Source of the DNA: Anaerolineae bacterium | Lineage (GTDB): Bacteria > Chloroflexota > Anaerolineae > Promineifilales > Promineifilaceae | Length of the DNA stretch: 64,000 bases | Assembly: GCA_028277515.1 (NCBI GenBank) | Contig: JANQGC010000155.1 | Span: 1-64,000, forward strand | Reading direction: 5' to 3' | Shown: one piece after another, positions 17,128-27,008 of the stretch | Layout: each line of letters starts with the position of its first letter | Numbering within the stretch: position 1 is the stretch's first letter | Translations under genes and position numbers: made by a program | The notes under the pieces: generated by a model | Databases searched by the model: none | What the model was told of the DNA's origin: nothing | The model's input: the letters and a program-made list of their open reading frames with translations, nothing else

Positions 17128-18287
17128 CGGCCGATAGGACCCGCATAACCGGTCATCTCAATATAACCCCTCCCATTGATTGGGCGGCCCATCCGACTTC
17201 CTGCAAAAGATACCGCACCTTCCCAATAGGTTGACGATACATTTAGCTCCTGGTTGGCCATTAACGGCCGTCCCTCAATTTGTAAATCAACCTCCGGCAC
17301 TTGTAAACGCCATTCGGCAGGGTAACGGCCGTCACTAGTGGGACTGACCCAGTAACCCAGCACTTCCAACTGCCAATCATCAAGATCGAGATGCTGCACT
17401 GTTCCATCCGGATAGATGAAGCTACCACTAGAAGCCGGCTGCAAAGTGCCATCATCCCGGCGAATTTGGAACAACATTAAGGCCGACCCATCATCAAATT
17501 GCAGCGAGAACCAGTCCCAACCGCTGGAACCGGGACTGAGCGCACTGGTTGAATACTCATGATCTTTCCAGCTCAGCCCTGTTACTTCCTGGACCTGCCC
17601 CTGGACAGTCACTGTCCCTTCCGTTTCCTGTTGAATAATAGAATAGTAATATGAGGCGTTTCCCGGTTCTGGTCCCTTGACACTTAAGCCACCATCCCCA
17701 TGTAAAATTGGAGGCAATGTTTGCTGCAGAATAAGGTCCAGGGCAACCTCATCGGTTTGCGCCTGCATGCGCACCTGATTGGGCGCAACTTCCTCTACTG
17801 ACCAATCTTCCAGCCACACCCGGTAAGGCTCAGCCTGAGCGCCCGCCAAACCATCAGCTTCGCGGCTGAACCTTTCGGCAACATAAAATTCATTGGCTTC
17901 AATATCACTGACTGTAAAGTGCGCTAAATACACCTGGTTTCCGCGCCAGGGTGAAGCCTGGTCAGGGGAGATTAATTCATCAGGAGGCGCTAGCGCGCGG
18001 CGAAAGATTGTGAACTGGTAACCGAATTGATCGCCATTCTGCGCTTCAAGATTTCCCGTGTAATACCACCATTCGGTCTGGTAATCATTATGAGGCCCTA
18101 AATCACGCGGAAACGCTACATCACCAGGGACCAACGCCCGAGCAAAAGAGTCCGGTGTTTGGCCATCATCCACCAGGATAGATTCCAGGGAAGCGGAGGT
18201 CGAATCAGCCGCCTCTGATGGTCTTAGGATAAAGAAAGCAGCAGCAATTAAAAGGAGGATAAACAATAGTGCGAAAACGGGTTTCAT
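17124..18287 (-). CDS. AttH/CrtC-like secreted lipocalin-fold protein
   Basis: A 387-residue exported protein of the AttH/carotenoid-1,2-hydratase (CrtC-like) family. A signal peptide (FALLFILLLIAAAFF core) is followed by the family signature FPRDLGPHNDYQTEWWYYTG with GYQFTIFRR. Later come the conserved W-K-D-H-E-Y-S-T and SGWDWFSLQFDDG segments. In Agrobacterium-type att loci this protein accompanies an ABC exporter, and here an FtsX-type permease and an ATPase follow the same pattern. The ATG has GAGG 8 nt upstream. The order ATPase-permease-AttH on the minus strand implies one operon. The biochemical role is unproven. Confidence 0.85.
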   Translation of the reverse strand: MKPVFALLFILLLIAAAFFILRPSEAADSTSASLESILVDDGQTPDSFARALVPGDVAFPRDLGPHNDYQTEWWYYTGNLEAQNGDQFGYQFTIFRRALAPPDELISPDQASPWRGNQVYLAHFTVSDIEANEFYVAERFSREADGLAGAQAEPYRVWLEDWSVEEVAPNQVRMQAQTDEVALDLILQQTLPPILHGDGGLSVKGPEPGNASYYYSIIQQETEGTVTVQGQVQEVTGLSWKDHEYSTSALSPGSSGWDWFSLQFDDGSALMLFQIRRDDGTLQPASSGSFIYPDGTVQHLDLDDWQLEVLGYWVSPTSDGRYPAEWRLQVPEVDLQIEGRPLMANQELNVSSTYWEGAVSFAGSRMGRPINGRGYIEMTGYAGPIGR

Positions 18288-18310
18288 CCAATTTGCCTCA
18301 AATTCTCATG

Positions 18311-20905
18311 TTACTCTTCCCGAATGGCGGTAGCAATAACCAGTTTACCTAACCGGAATGAAGGGTAGATACCGGCTAACAATGCCGCGGACACAGCCAC
18401 TAGAAACGCTTGTAAAAAGTAGGCGGGTTCTAACTGCATTTGCAGCGTCCAGCCAAAGGAACGAACATTGATTACATAAATTAATATCCAGGCCAGGACA
18501 AATCCAACAGGCATCGCGATCAAACCGGCTGTTCCGCCCATTAATCCCGTTTCAATAAAGGTCAGGGACCACATCTGGCGCACCGTCATGCCGGTGGCTC
18601 TGAGTACACCCAATTCCCGGGACCGTTCAAGCTGTAAACTCAACAGCGCGCTCAATACTCCAATGAAGGCCACAATGACTGCTAATAAGCGCAGAGCGGC
18701 GGTTATGGCAAAGGTGCGATCAAAAATTTCTAATGACCCCTGGCGGAGAATTTGATTCGATTGAATGAGTAGTTCTTGCCGCCCCTGGAAATGATCGCGC
18801 AGTTCTTGTTCAACTTGAGAGGCTGCCACCCCTGGCTCCATAAAGAGGCCGATTGTGGCTACGCTGCGATCATCAAACAAGTCGGCATAAAGATCGTTGT
18901 CCATAAATATCGTTCCCTGGTCGGAAGAATAATCGTAAAAAACAGCCAGCACGGGCAGGGTGACTGTCCCCTCCAGGGTTGTTAAGGTGATGGGAGGAAT
19001 GGGTGTAGGTAAGTTTTCCTTGAGCACTAAGGCTTCGGAAATAACGATCCCTTCGCCGTCAGTAAGCTGCTGCCAGGGGTCAGCTCCTTCATCGCGAATC
19101 CACGCATAAGGCCGGTTTCCTCGGGAGACATCACCATCTACGGCGACCATTTGCACATACCGATCCAGCATGGGCACAAAAACATCACTGCTGGTGGAAG
19201 TGACGATGTGATCAATACCCGGCCACGCTTTGATTTCGGCCACAATGTCCGGGGGCAGCGTGCCGTTCACTTGATTGGCTGTGACTGTGGGCGGAGAGAC
19301 ATAAATGTCTGCCTGCAATGTTTGGTCCAGCCACTGGACGATGGTATTGCGAAAGGAGCCAATCATAATGGAAACGCCAACAATGACGGATACGGCCGTC
19401 ATCAAAGCGGCAATGGCAATTGAGGTGCGGCTCAAAGAGCGCACGATGTCACGTGGCGCCATGCGCCCTAATACGCCCAGAATCCGCCGGCTGACAGGCG
19501 TGATCAAGCGCATCAATAATGCGGTCAGCGGGGGCGCGAGCAAAGCGGCCGCAACCAGTACGGCAAATAATCCGGCGAAAGTAATAATCAGGCCGGCACG
19601 AACGGATAAGAGACCAATCCCAACGGCCGTCAGCAAAGCCCAGGCCAACCAAAGCCAGGGTATGACCTTTTTTACCCGACTTTCTAATGATGAGCGTTTT
19701 AAGGTAGTCTGTGGTGAAGTCCGTGATGCCTCTAATGCAGGAATCAGGGATGAAAGAACCGCAGCAGCAACACCAATGACAATTCCTTTAACCAGGGTCA
19801 AGGGTAATAATTCAACACTCTGGACATTGACCACAAAATAAAAATCGTTAATCGTCTGCGTGATCAACCGCACAGTGCCTCGTCCCAGCAGGATACCAAT
19901 CCCTACACCTAAAAGCGATCCAAGCAGGCTCAAAAGGGCGGATTCGGTCACAATAAGCCTGAATAATTGGCCACCGGTGACACCAAGGCAGCGCAAAACC
20001 CCAAAGATGGGCCGGCGCTGGACTACACTAAAGGTAACGGTGTTATAGATCAGGAACATGCCGACGACCAGGGCTAACAGGCTCAAAGCGGAAAGGTTCA
20101 ACTCAAAGGCCGCCGTCATTTGTTGGATCGCGTTTTGCTGGGCGGCGGCCGTTTCGACGGTGGCACCAGGAGGCAGTATTGCCTCAATTGCCTTTCGATC
20201 ATTCTCATTCTCAATAATTAAATCAATGTGGCTGAGTTGACTGCCCATATCAAACATTTCCTGGGCAGAAGCGATATCCGTAAATATGATGCCGTTCAAG
20301 GCCTGTATGGTCACATTATCCGTAGGCTGAAGCAAACCAACCAATCTGGCCGGAACTTCCCTGCCCGAAAGATCCAAAGTCAGTTCATCTCCCGCAGATA
20401 GACCATAAGTCTGGGCCAATTGCCGGCTTATAATGATCGCTCCTGGCTCAGTTAAGAAAGGGAAAATACCCTCAAATCCCTCATTATTTGATAAGGCAAA
20501 ATAACTGCGAAATGGGGGTTCGGCAAAGGGATCCACCCCCACCAATCGCAGTGGCTGCTCGCCAAGCCGGTCGGAAAGAACATACCCCTCGACGACCGGC
20601 GCGGAAAGTGTGTAGCCCAGTTCACGGCGCAGCCGATAATATATTTCTTCGGGCAAGGTGGAAGGCCCGGCCGGAACGATGCGATGAGTCGTCCGCCCTG
20701 TAACAGCATTGGTCGAAATTTCAAAGGCACGCTGGGCTGACCCATTGGCTAGATCAATAGACACCATCATGGCAACGCCAATGGCAACCCCTAAGATTAA
20801 CAGCATTGTCTGCAATGGCCGGCGGCGCAATCTGCGCCAGCTTAAACGCCAAAGGGGTAAATTGTTGATGTTAGGAGATTCGTCGAGCCGATGGTTGTTA
20901 TTCAC
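18311..20905 (-). CDS. Fused FtsX/LolC-type ABC permease (AttFG-like)
   Basis: A membrane protein of about 864 residues with two FtsX units in one chain. Each unit has one N-terminal helix, a large extracytoplasmic MacB-like domain and three further helices. The first begins at [18 protein letters not shown], the second at [20 protein letters not shown]. Such proteins work with a LolD-like ATPase to move lipid-linked substrates or drive periplasmic partners by mechanotransmission. The GTG start overlaps the last 8 bp of the ATPase gene (GTGAATAA), implying coupling; a longer frame from 20941 would overlap further. The AttH-like gene follows at once. Confidence 0.87.
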   Translation of the reverse strand: MNNNHRLDESPNINNLPLWRLSWRRLRRRPLQTMLLILGVAIGVAMMVSIDLANGSAQRAFEISTNAVTGRTTHRIVPAGPSTLPEEIYYRLRRELGYTLSAPVVEGYVLSDRLGEQPLRLVGVDPFAEPPFRSYFALSNNEGFEGIFPFLTEPGAIIISRQLAQTYGLSAGDELTLDLSGREVPARLVGLLQPTDNVTIQALNGIIFTDIASAQEMFDMGSQLSHIDLIIENENDRKAIEAILPPGATVETAAAQQNAIQQMTAAFELNLSALSLLALVVGMFLIYNTVTFSVVQRRPIFGVLRCLGVTGGQLFRLIVTESALLSLLGSLLGVGIGILLGRGTVRLITQTINDFYFVVNVQSVELLPLTLVKGIVIGVAAAVLSSLIPALEASRTSPQTTLKRSSLESRVKKVIPWLWLAWALLTAVGIGLLSVRAGLIITFAGLFAVLVAAALLAPPLTALLMRLITPVSRRILGVLGRMAPRDIVRSLSRTSIAIAALMTAVSVIVGVSIMIGSFRNTIVQWLDQTLQADIYVSPPTVTANQVNGTLPPDIVAEIKAWPGIDHIVTSTSSDVFVPMLDRYVQMVAVDGDVSRGNRPYAWIRDEGADPWQQLTDGEGIVISEALVLKENLPTPIPPITLTTLEGTVTLPVLAVFYDYSSDQGTIFMDNDLYADLFDDRSVATIGLFMEPGVAASQVEQELRDHFQGRQELLIQSNQILRQGSLEIFDRTFAITAALRLLAVIVAFIGVLSALLSLQLERSRELGVLRATGMTVRQMWSLTFIETGLMGGTAGLIAMPVGFVLAWILIYVINVRSFGWTLQMQLEPAYFLQAFLVAVSAALLAGIYPSFRLGKLVIATAIREE

Positions 20906-21647
20906 GCTTGTGATCTTCTTGCACGCCCCGGTCATGAACAATCATGACGCGGTCGGCTAAATCAGCGATTTGAGGATTGTGGGTAGCCATAATCAAGCTT
21001 TTTCCTTGGTCACGGGTCAGGCGCAGGAGCAAATCCAATATATGATGACCCATTGTCTCATCAAGGTTCCCGGTCGGTTCATCGGCCAATACCAACATGG
21101 GATCATGAACCAGGGCGCGGGCGATGGCGACACGTTGCTGTTCGCCCCCGGAAAGCTTATCTGGAAAGGTGTCAAAACGATCGCCCAATCCGACTTCTTG
21201 CAGCAAAGATTTTGCGGCTGATTCAGCATCACGACCGGCTAGTTCTTGAGGTAACGTTACATTTTCAAGAACGGTGAGGGTAGGAATAAGATTGAAAAAC
21301 TGAAATATAAAACCAATATGGTCGCGCCGGTATAAGGTGCGGTCTCGTTCCCGAAGATTACTGATCGCGACATCTTGAATGGAGACACAGCCGGAGGTCG
21401 GCCGTTCAATGCCGCTGATTAAATTGAGCAGGGTGCTTTTGCCGCTGCCGCTGTGTCCTAAGAGAACGACGAACTCGCCCACATTAATCGACAATGACAC
21501 ATTTTCCAAAACGATCCTGGCGCGATCGGCCTCATAAAAAGTTTTGTTAATATCTCGCAAAGAAACGACCGATGGCTCTATAGAGCCGGCCGCCGGTTGG
21601 CATGGCTGCTCGACGCGACTTGGATTAAATATTGATAAAATTTGCAT
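20898..21647 (-). CDS. LolD/AttE-like ABC transporter ATPase
   Basis: ATPase partner of the fused permease. It has 249 residues with GHSGSGKST (Walker A), [15 protein letters not shown] (signature), [12 protein letters not shown] (Walker B) and the switch [15 protein letters not shown], all intact and typical of the MacB/LolD subfamily. The first 28 residues before [11 protein letters not shown] are not part of the domain. The ATG has no Shine-Dalgarno, but TATAAC ends exactly 6 nt before it, so translation may be leaderless. It is the first gene of the operon. Confidence 0.92.
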   Translation of the reverse strand: MQILSIFNPSRVEQPCQPAAGSIEPSVVSLRDINKTFYEADRARIVLENVSLSINVGEFVVLLGHSGSGKSTLLNLISGIERPTSGCVSIQDVAISNLRERDRTLYRRDHIGFIFQFFNLIPTLTVLENVTLPQELAGRDAESAAKSLLQEVGLGDRFDTFPDKLSGGEQQRVAIARALVHDPMLVLADEPTGNLDETMGHHILDLLLRLTRDQGKSLIMATHNPQIADLADRVMIVHDRGVQEDHKRE

Positions 21648-21739
21648 AATTACGTTATATCAGCAAATGGCCAAAAACCAGTATTTATTAAACCAGATTA
21701 ATGAATCTTCCTGGGCAGAATGAAACTGGCTGATCGATC

Positions 21740-21768
21740 TTGCCAACCCTATTTGACTGTGCTAGTAT
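21740..21768 (+). promoter_or_regulatory. Promoter of the 6S RNA gene
   Basis: -35 TTGCCA (21740-21745), a 17-bp spacer, and -10 TAGTAT (21763-21768). Transcription is predicted at about 21775-21776, exactly where the closing stem of the 6S RNA begins. This fit between promoter and RNA end supports both calls. Confidence 0.65.
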
Positions 21769-21775
21769 CTCATTA

Positions 21776-21948
21776 CCCTGCTGTGTGCGTGATGGGTGTC
21801 TAGCGTTGAGCCAACGCCACATCAATGGGATTCGGAGTTTGTGATGGGAATGTAGTAGCCATTAAGGCAAGGCAAAACCCTCCCACTAGGAATCCCACCT
21901 GCGAATGCAGGTTCAATTGTCTGATCTCACACGGCATGGCGGGGCTTC
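21776..21948 (+). ncRNA. ssrS: 6S RNA
   Basis: A RNA of about 170 nt that mimics an open promoter and binds the housekeeping RNA polymerase. The 5' end CCCTGCTGTGTGCGTGATG and the 3' end CACGGCATGGCGGGG form a closing stem (CCCTGC with GCGGGG, including one G-U pair). In between are blocks like those of the family: GTTGAGCC, TGGGAATGTAGTAGCCATTAAGG, and CCCACCTGCGAATGCAGGTTCAA. The matches were recognised by eye, not by a covariance model. It lies in the gap between two minus-strand genes, on the plus strand, with its own promoter. Confidence 0.75.
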
Positions 21949-21967
21949 GACCCTCTCCGTTTCGTTA

Positions 21968-22858
21968 TCAACTGGGGGAAATCAGGCGCACCTTTTCCGG
22001 CAGCATATTGAAGCGAGCACCCACCGCTGACTCCACAAACACTTCACCATCAGAATGAATCGGTGTGCCGGGTTCACTGGTCATGGAAAGATTGGTTGTG
22101 CGCACAAATGTGACTTGATCATGATCAACATGCTTGCCTTGAACCAATCGCACCAGCAGCAGCAACAATGTCCTTTTTGGCACTTCAGGGACAAGGACAA
22201 CGTCAAAAAATCCATCATCAATCGCTGCGCCCGGAGCAATTGTAAATCCTCCGGTCCGTGCGCTGTTGCAAACCGATAGCAGATAAACCGGGCCTTCGTA
22301 ATCTCCCGAATCCCACTCAATAGTCATCTGCCAGGCCTGTATTTTAATGATGGCCTTCAGCAGGGCTACAAAATAACGCACCTCACCCGACAAATGAGTC
22401 ATCCGAATATTCTCAAGGGTGACCATTGGCTCCATCGCCGCGGCGCTGTTATTAAGAAAAAAACGATTGATCACTTGCCCGGCGTCAATCAATCGGGTTG
22501 AGCCTTGCCCAATTATTTGGGCTGATTGGCCAACTGATCGGGGTAATCCTGCCATTAAATTGAAATCATTAGCCGTGCCGAGCGGCAGTACGCCAAAGGG
22601 AACGGTCGGACCCTCAGGCGTAGCACGTAGGATGCCGTTGATGACTTCATTTATCGTTCCGTCTCCTCCAGCAGCAATGATTGCCTCAAATCCATTTTTT
22701 ACGGCCGATTCAGCAAGCGTTATTCCTTCTTCAGCATGCGAGGTAACTTCCAATTCATAATCCACTTGAGCATTCTTCAAAGCCTGCTCAACTTCTGGTA
22801 TTCTCTTTTTTGCCCGCCAACGATTGGAATAAGGATTCAGAATGACCTTCGTTCTCAC
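21968..22858 (-). CDS. YegS/DgkB-type diacylglycerol (lipid) kinase
   Basis: ATP-dependent lipid kinase of 296 residues. The nucleotide-binding loop GGDGTINEVINGI is at 64-76 and PFGVLPLGTANDFN follows, both diagnostic of the DAGK catalytic domain. The C-terminal half has the beta-rich domain with GFTIAPGAAIDDGFFDV and ends HSDGEVFVES. No signal peptide. The start is GTG with AAAGGAGATCG before it. The substrate may be diacylglycerol or another lipid. It ends about 20 bp from the oppositely oriented 6S RNA. Confidence 0.88.
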   Translation of the reverse strand: MRTKVILNPYSNRWRAKKRIPEVEQALKNAQVDYELEVTSHAEEGITLAESAVKNGFEAIIAAGGDGTINEVINGILRATPEGPTVPFGVLPLGTANDFNLMAGLPRSVGQSAQIIGQGSTRLIDAGQVINRFFLNNSAAAMEPMVTLENIRMTHLSGEVRYFVALLKAIIKIQAWQMTIEWDSGDYEGPVYLLSVCNSARTGGFTIAPGAAIDDGFFDVVLVPEVPKRTLLLLLVRLVQGKHVDHDQVTFVRTTNLSMTSEPGTPIHSDGEVFVESAVGARFNMLPEKVRLISPS

Positions 22859-23018
22859 AGCGCGATCTCCTTTTTTAAGCGACAGTGCGGGCAGGGTTTT
22901 TAATCATGATCCAAATGAGGATGATCAGCCTCAATATCTATAATATAATGTATTCTCAACCATATCGGCCTTCGCCCCGCGGTGGGCGATTACCAGCGGC
23001 CGTTCGCTTAAAAGCCAA

Positions 23019-24467
23019 TTACTGGCCATCTTCAATAAGGCTTACCTGGCCTGCGCTATTAATGCTGTGTACCTGAATCAAATTTGTTGTGGCAGTTCGG
23101 CCAAATGGAACTCCTGCGGTGATGACAATCTTATCTCCTTCATCTAATTGATAAGATTGCAATGCCTTGACTGTCACCTCTAGCATTTCATCTGTCTGGA
23201 AAAATTCGGGGACAAGCAAACATTCCACACCCCACACCAGGGCTAGCTGTCGTTGGGTCTTTACTGAAGGTGATACAGCCATGATGGGGATACGCGGGCG
23301 ATGGCTGGCAATTTGCCGCGCCGAATAGCCGGTCGTGGTCGTGGCCACAATGACGCGGGCATCAATATTCTCGGCAACCTCACAACTAGCGGCACTAATC
23401 GCATAGGAAACTGTCGCTTTCTTATGTGACCGTTCGTGCCGATTGTTGCTCCAAACATCATATGGAAATGCTTGTTCAATGTTTTCAGCGATCTGCTTCA
23501 TCGTCTGGACGGACTGCACGGGATATTTCCCAGTCGCGGTTTCATTTGAAAGCATCAAGGCATCGGTCCCATCCAGGATGGCGTTGGCCACGTCACTCGC
23601 TTCTGCTCTGGTCGGCCGTGGGTGATTAACCATAGATTGCAGCATCTGGGTAGCCGTAATGACCGGCTTTCCAGACCGGTTGCAAACGTTGATAATTTGT
23701 TTTTGTAACAAAGGCACTTTTTCTGCAGGCATGTCAATGCCCAAATCACCCCTGGCCACCATCATTCCGTCGGCAACTTGAATGATATCTTCTAGCTGAT
23801 CTATCGCCTCAGACTTTTCAATTTTGGCAATAATAGGAATCTCACACCGTTTACTGGCCATCAATTCCCTTAACTCAATGACATCTTCTGCAGAACGAAC
23901 AAAAGATAAGGCAACATAATCGACATCCAATTCACGGATTAAATCAAAATCAACGCGATCCTTATGCGTGATGCTGGAAATCGGTAAAGTAGTGCCGGGA
24001 GCGCTCACGCCACGGTTAGATTCCAGTAAACCAGGCACAGTAACCTCACAACGGATGGTGTCTCCCTTTTTCTCTGCAATTTTGAACTCTACTTCACCGT
24101 CGCCGATAACAATGCGGCCGCCTTCATCAACAGCATCAATTAGATCAGAGTGCGGCAGGTGGATCATCGCCGGCTGTCCCGGATGTGGGGTAAGGGCAAT
24201 CTCGTCTCCTAATGATAATTTCATCCCGCCTGATCGCACATTACCTAAACGCAGCTTGGGACCTTGTAGATCGGCCAACACAGCCAGCACCTTGCCTTCT
24301 GATTTTGCGACATCTCGCAGCAAACGCACAGTAGCGATATGGTCTTCATGTCCGCCATGAGAGAAGTTTAAACGAGCAACTGTCATGCCTGCTTTAAGCA
24401 TTTCACGGATGGTATCGGCATTGTTCGACGCAGGGCCGATGGTTGCTACTATTTTTGTTCGAGCCAT
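23019..24467 (-). CDS. pyk: Pyruvate kinase
   Basis: Last step of glycolysis, phosphoenolpyruvate to pyruvate with ATP formation. It has 482 residues: a barrel domain beginning RTKIVATIGPAS and LNFSHGGHEDH, the active-site segment IPIIAKIEKSEAIDQLEDI with VARGDLGIDMP, and TQMLQSMVNHPRPTRAEASDVANAILDG. The C-terminal allosteric domain ends at about VIVTAGVPFG-like residues (KIVITAGVPFGRT). No extra PEP-utiliser domain. The candidate promoter is described separately; no Shine-Dalgarno is obvious. Confidence 0.96.
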   Translation of the reverse strand: MARTKIVATIGPASNNADTIREMLKAGMTVARLNFSHGGHEDHIATVRLLRDVAKSEGKVLAVLADLQGPKLRLGNVRSGGMKLSLGDEIALTPHPGQPAMIHLPHSDLIDAVDEGGRIVIGDGEVEFKIAEKKGDTIRCEVTVPGLLESNRGVSAPGTTLPISSITHKDRVDFDLIRELDVDYVALSFVRSAEDVIELRELMASKRCEIPIIAKIEKSEAIDQLEDIIQVADGMMVARGDLGIDMPAEKVPLLQKQIINVCNRSGKPVITATQMLQSMVNHPRPTRAEASDVANAILDGTDALMLSNETATGKYPVQSVQTMKQIAENIEQAFPYDVWSNNRHERSHKKATVSYAISAASCEVAENIDARVIVATTTTGYSARQIASHRPRIPIMAVSPSVKTQRQLALVWGVECLLVPEFFQTDEMLEVTVKALQSYQLDEGDKIVITAGVPFGRTATTNLIQVHSINSAGQVSLIEDGQ

Positions 24468-24470
24468 AGA

Positions 24471-24498
24471 AAATTACCGGGAGTCAAAAATTTGTCAA
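24471..24498 (-). promoter_or_regulatory. Candidate promoter of pyk
   Basis: On the minus strand: -35 TTGACA (24498-24493), a 16-bp spacer, and -10 TAATTT (24476-24471). It ends only 3 nt before the ATG of pyk, so the transcript would start at or just inside the first codon. Either the leader is absent or the real -10 lies a little upstream. Confidence 0.45.
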
Positions 24499-24556
24499 CG
24501 GTATAACAATACTAAGAAAAAATAACCCCGATCTTAGCTAACCGTTGCTGTAGAAT

Positions 24557-24586
24557 AAAAAAATGGAATGCCGGCACTCACATTCC
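24557..24586 (-). terminator. Rho-independent terminator of the 24603-25682 gene
   Basis: On the minus strand GGAATG pairs with CATTCC around a G+C-rich loop, followed by seven T residues. It lies 17 nt past the stop codon of the upstream gene. Confidence 0.75.
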
Positions 24587-24602
24587 TACAATTTATTCAT
24601 CT

Positions 24603-25682
24603 TTACTCGGTAATATCCAGGACGATTTGAATATCCTGATTCTCAATTCTGGTGACCGAGAGCATGATATTGTCACCTGGAGCAAAATTTTGCTCCAACC
24701 AACGCTGGGCACGGGGACTTAAAACCAATCGAGCGAGATTATGGGGCTGTAGGCGCCAAACAGAGCTATCTTTATCGCGCATACTCTCTGTGATGACTTC
24801 CACCGGTCGGGATTCGGTGCGGGCATTGATAGAAAAGAAAGGCCAATGCTCAGGGGTCATATTGACAAATCCGCGTTTGATATGCAGAGGCTTTAACTCT
24901 GTAACATAGGTAAACTGGTCGGTAGACGGCGCCTTGGGGGCTGGTGGAGAATTTTTTATCTTCTTGATTTTAGGTTTATTGCCGGTTTTTGCTTTAACGG
25001 CCGCTCGGACTGCTCGCCGCGCAGACTGCCCGCGCAGCATTTTCACAACCGGGGCCATTAAAGTTAGTCGTTCCACGAATACCGGGACAATATCCTGTTG
25101 CATAGCTGCGGCTTGTTCGGAGGTAACCCGCTGGCTCAAAAATATTGGCGTGATCCATTTATCATCACTGTTAAGGTAAGCCGCTTTTTCAAATACTTCT
25201 ACTGCTTTACCCTCATCAAAAGGAACAAGGCTGTCATTATAAATATCCTGGTAATGTCCTTGATCTCCGGTTTCTTCATTTACATGAATTTGTTGCACAC
25301 GCAAATTCCAGTCCGGTTCCAGTAAGGCCAGTAGTCGCTGAAGATTGACGGGAGCTTTCATGATCTGCTTCAACCCTTTATTTATTGCCTCTTTATCGGT
25401 AAGGGCTAACTGCACCTCAAAACTTGCGGGCCGGGCATTAAATTGAATAAATACATCACTTTCAATGTCTTCACTGGCAGCGAGGTAGGAGCTTTGAGCA
25501 TCTTCGCTTAATCCATGATATGGAAGATCATCCTTTAATGATTGGGGTAAATTATCGTGCAGTTTTTCGGCAAATAAAGCGAGTTGCGTTAACGCATATT
25601 GTTGAGCTGCTTCTTCACCAGCCCAACCAAATGCCATAAATACTGGCATACCGAGACCAGCAAATTTTTCTGATGTCTCCAT
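24603..25682 (-). CDS. Conserved-looking protein of unknown function
   Basis: I do not recognise this 359-residue protein. No signal peptide or membrane helix is seen. The N-terminal 230 residues are mixed helical and acidic, with FAGLGMPVFMAFGWAGEEAAQQYAL and VFIQFNARPASFEVQLALTDKEAI. A basic hinge follows (RRAVRAAVKAKTGNKPKIKK, about 215-240). A C-terminal module of about 100 residues contains VWRLQPHNLARLVLSPRAQR. ATG is preferred over the TTG three codons earlier. It has its own terminator, so it is a single-gene unit. Normal codon use and clean ends suggest a real gene. Confidence 0.6.
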   Translation of the reverse strand: METSEKFAGLGMPVFMAFGWAGEEAAQQYALTQLALFAEKLHDNLPQSLKDDLPYHGLSEDAQSSYLAASEDIESDVFIQFNARPASFEVQLALTDKEAINKGLKQIMKAPVNLQRLLALLEPDWNLRVQQIHVNEETGDQGHYQDIYNDSLVPFDEGKAVEVFEKAAYLNSDDKWITPIFLSQRVTSEQAAAMQQDIVPVFVERLTLMAPVVKMLRGQSARRAVRAAVKAKTGNKPKIKKIKNSPPAPKAPSTDQFTYVTELKPLHIKRGFVNMTPEHWPFFSINARTESRPVEVITESMRDKDSSVWRLQPHNLARLVLSPRAQRWLEQNFAPGDNIMLSVTRIENQDIQIVLDITE

Positions 25683-25845
25683 TACTTTCAAACCTTTTTA
25701 AAAATATGGGCTTTTTAAATTAATATTATTCCACTACGCACAGCGAGATTAGAGGGTCCATATTGAGGATAATGTCGAATAGTCACCGCTCTTTTATAAC
25801 TGAGTTTCCACAGACGTCAAATTCATTCTCTTTTGTTAAATCAAA

Positions 25846-25880
25846 CCTCCCGAAAGCTGAACCAATCGACCTTCGGGAGG
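25846..25880 (-). terminator. Strong hairpin downstream of the DUF4349 gene
   Basis: CCTCCCGAA and TTCGGGAGG form a perfect 9-bp stem around a 17-nt loop. On the minus strand TTTGATTTAAC follows. It lies about 60 bp past the stop of the DUF4349 gene, so it most likely ends that transcript. Confidence 0.65.
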
Positions 25881-25941
25881 TTGTTAAAATACGTATCCAA
25901 AATAATTATTGAGCTTGAACCATTATACTACATCAAGGATC

Positions 25942-26886
25942 TTATTCCTGATCTTCCTCAGGCGTTTCTTCCTGTAAAGCAACTGCCTGTTTCCTTTGAC
26001 GCCGCCGCCGAATATATCGAATCAATAACCATAAGGGAATACCAATGAGCAGGACAATTGGCAGCAGGAATATCATCAGCCAGATGGCAATGTCAATCAA
26101 GGTTTGAATCGCCCCAATTAATGATTCGAGCGCATCTCGCGCGACGCCTTGCGGCTGCCAACCACCCACTTCAATGGGCTGCGATAATACATCAGGGGTG
26201 AAGTCAATGGTGACGGTTGAAAAGGCGGCCGAATTTTCCAGATATTCAAGCCTCCCTTTAATCACTTCAATTTCCCCTTCAAGACGGCTCAATTCCTGGT
26301 TGACGGCCAACGCTTCTTCAACATTTTCCGCTTCATCCAGGAATTCTCGCACGCGGGCGGCCGTCGCCTCAAGATTTTCCAGCCGCGCCGACAAATCAAC
26401 AAATTCCTCGGTAACATCCTGCCCGGAGGTAGAGATTCGAGTCACCTCGACAGACATCATTTGAATCGCATCAATGAAACTCTGAAAGCCTTCCGCCGGG
26501 ATACGCACCATCATATTGCCCGTTTTCGCCGTCTCGTCATATTGAAAAACGGAGCTGTTAACGACCCATCCTCCATTTTCATCAGCCATTTGAGCTACGG
26601 TGGCCATCGCTTCTTCCGTATCCGGGACGACAATGCTCATATCGGCCGTGCGAATGATTAATCTTTGTTGACCTTGTTGTGCGTTTGATAAATCCTGGGT
26701 CGTCGTTGCATCCCGATTGAAAGCCATTCCCGCCCCCTCTTCTTCCGCCGCTTCCTCAACGGCGAAATCCATGTCAGAGACCATAGCCGGTTCGCTGGCA
26801 GCCATTTCTTGTCCACTACTAGCAGCACAAGCCACAAGGAAAAGCATCAGCAATAAAAATGTAATCAAATGCGCCTTTCTAATCAT
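25942..26886 (-). CDS. DUF4349 lipoprotein
   Basis: Membrane-anchored extracytoplasmic protein of 314 residues. It has a lipoprotein signal (LLLMLFLVAC), then an acidic linker and the DUF4349 domain from about residue 75 (RLIIRTADMSIVVPDTEEAM). This contains a coiled-coil stretch (LSARLENLEATAARVREFL). A C-terminal transmembrane helix (WLMIFLLPIVLLIGIPLWLL) is followed by a basic tail RRRRQRKQAV. The family has two anchors and a periplasmic beta domain; its function is unknown. The ATG is preceded by GAGG at close spacing. Confidence 0.87.
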   Translation of the reverse strand: MIRKAHLITFLLLMLFLVACAASSGQEMAASEPAMVSDMDFAVEEAAEEEGAGMAFNRDATTTQDLSNAQQGQQRLIIRTADMSIVVPDTEEAMATVAQMADENGGWVVNSSVFQYDETAKTGNMMVRIPAEGFQSFIDAIQMMSVEVTRISTSGQDVTEEFVDLSARLENLEATAARVREFLDEAENVEEALAVNQELSRLEGEIEVIKGRLEYLENSAAFSTVTIDFTPDVLSQPIEVGGWQPQGVARDALESLIGAIQTLIDIAIWLMIFLLPIVLLIGIPLWLLIRYIRRRRQRKQAVALQEETPEEDQE

Positions 26887-27008
26887 CTCATACCTCACTC
26901 AGCAAAAACTGTTTGGTCATCAAAAACTTCTACCTAATAAACGACATGAGAGCTTAGAAAGTTCCATTAAACCAGTTTTGCAAAGCAGCCATCCAATCCG
27001 CTGCTGAT

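Noticed and set aside
21825..22058. 77-codon ORF overlapping the 6S RNA region
   Set aside because: Covers the structured RNA and the end of the lipid kinase gene; no ribosome binding site.
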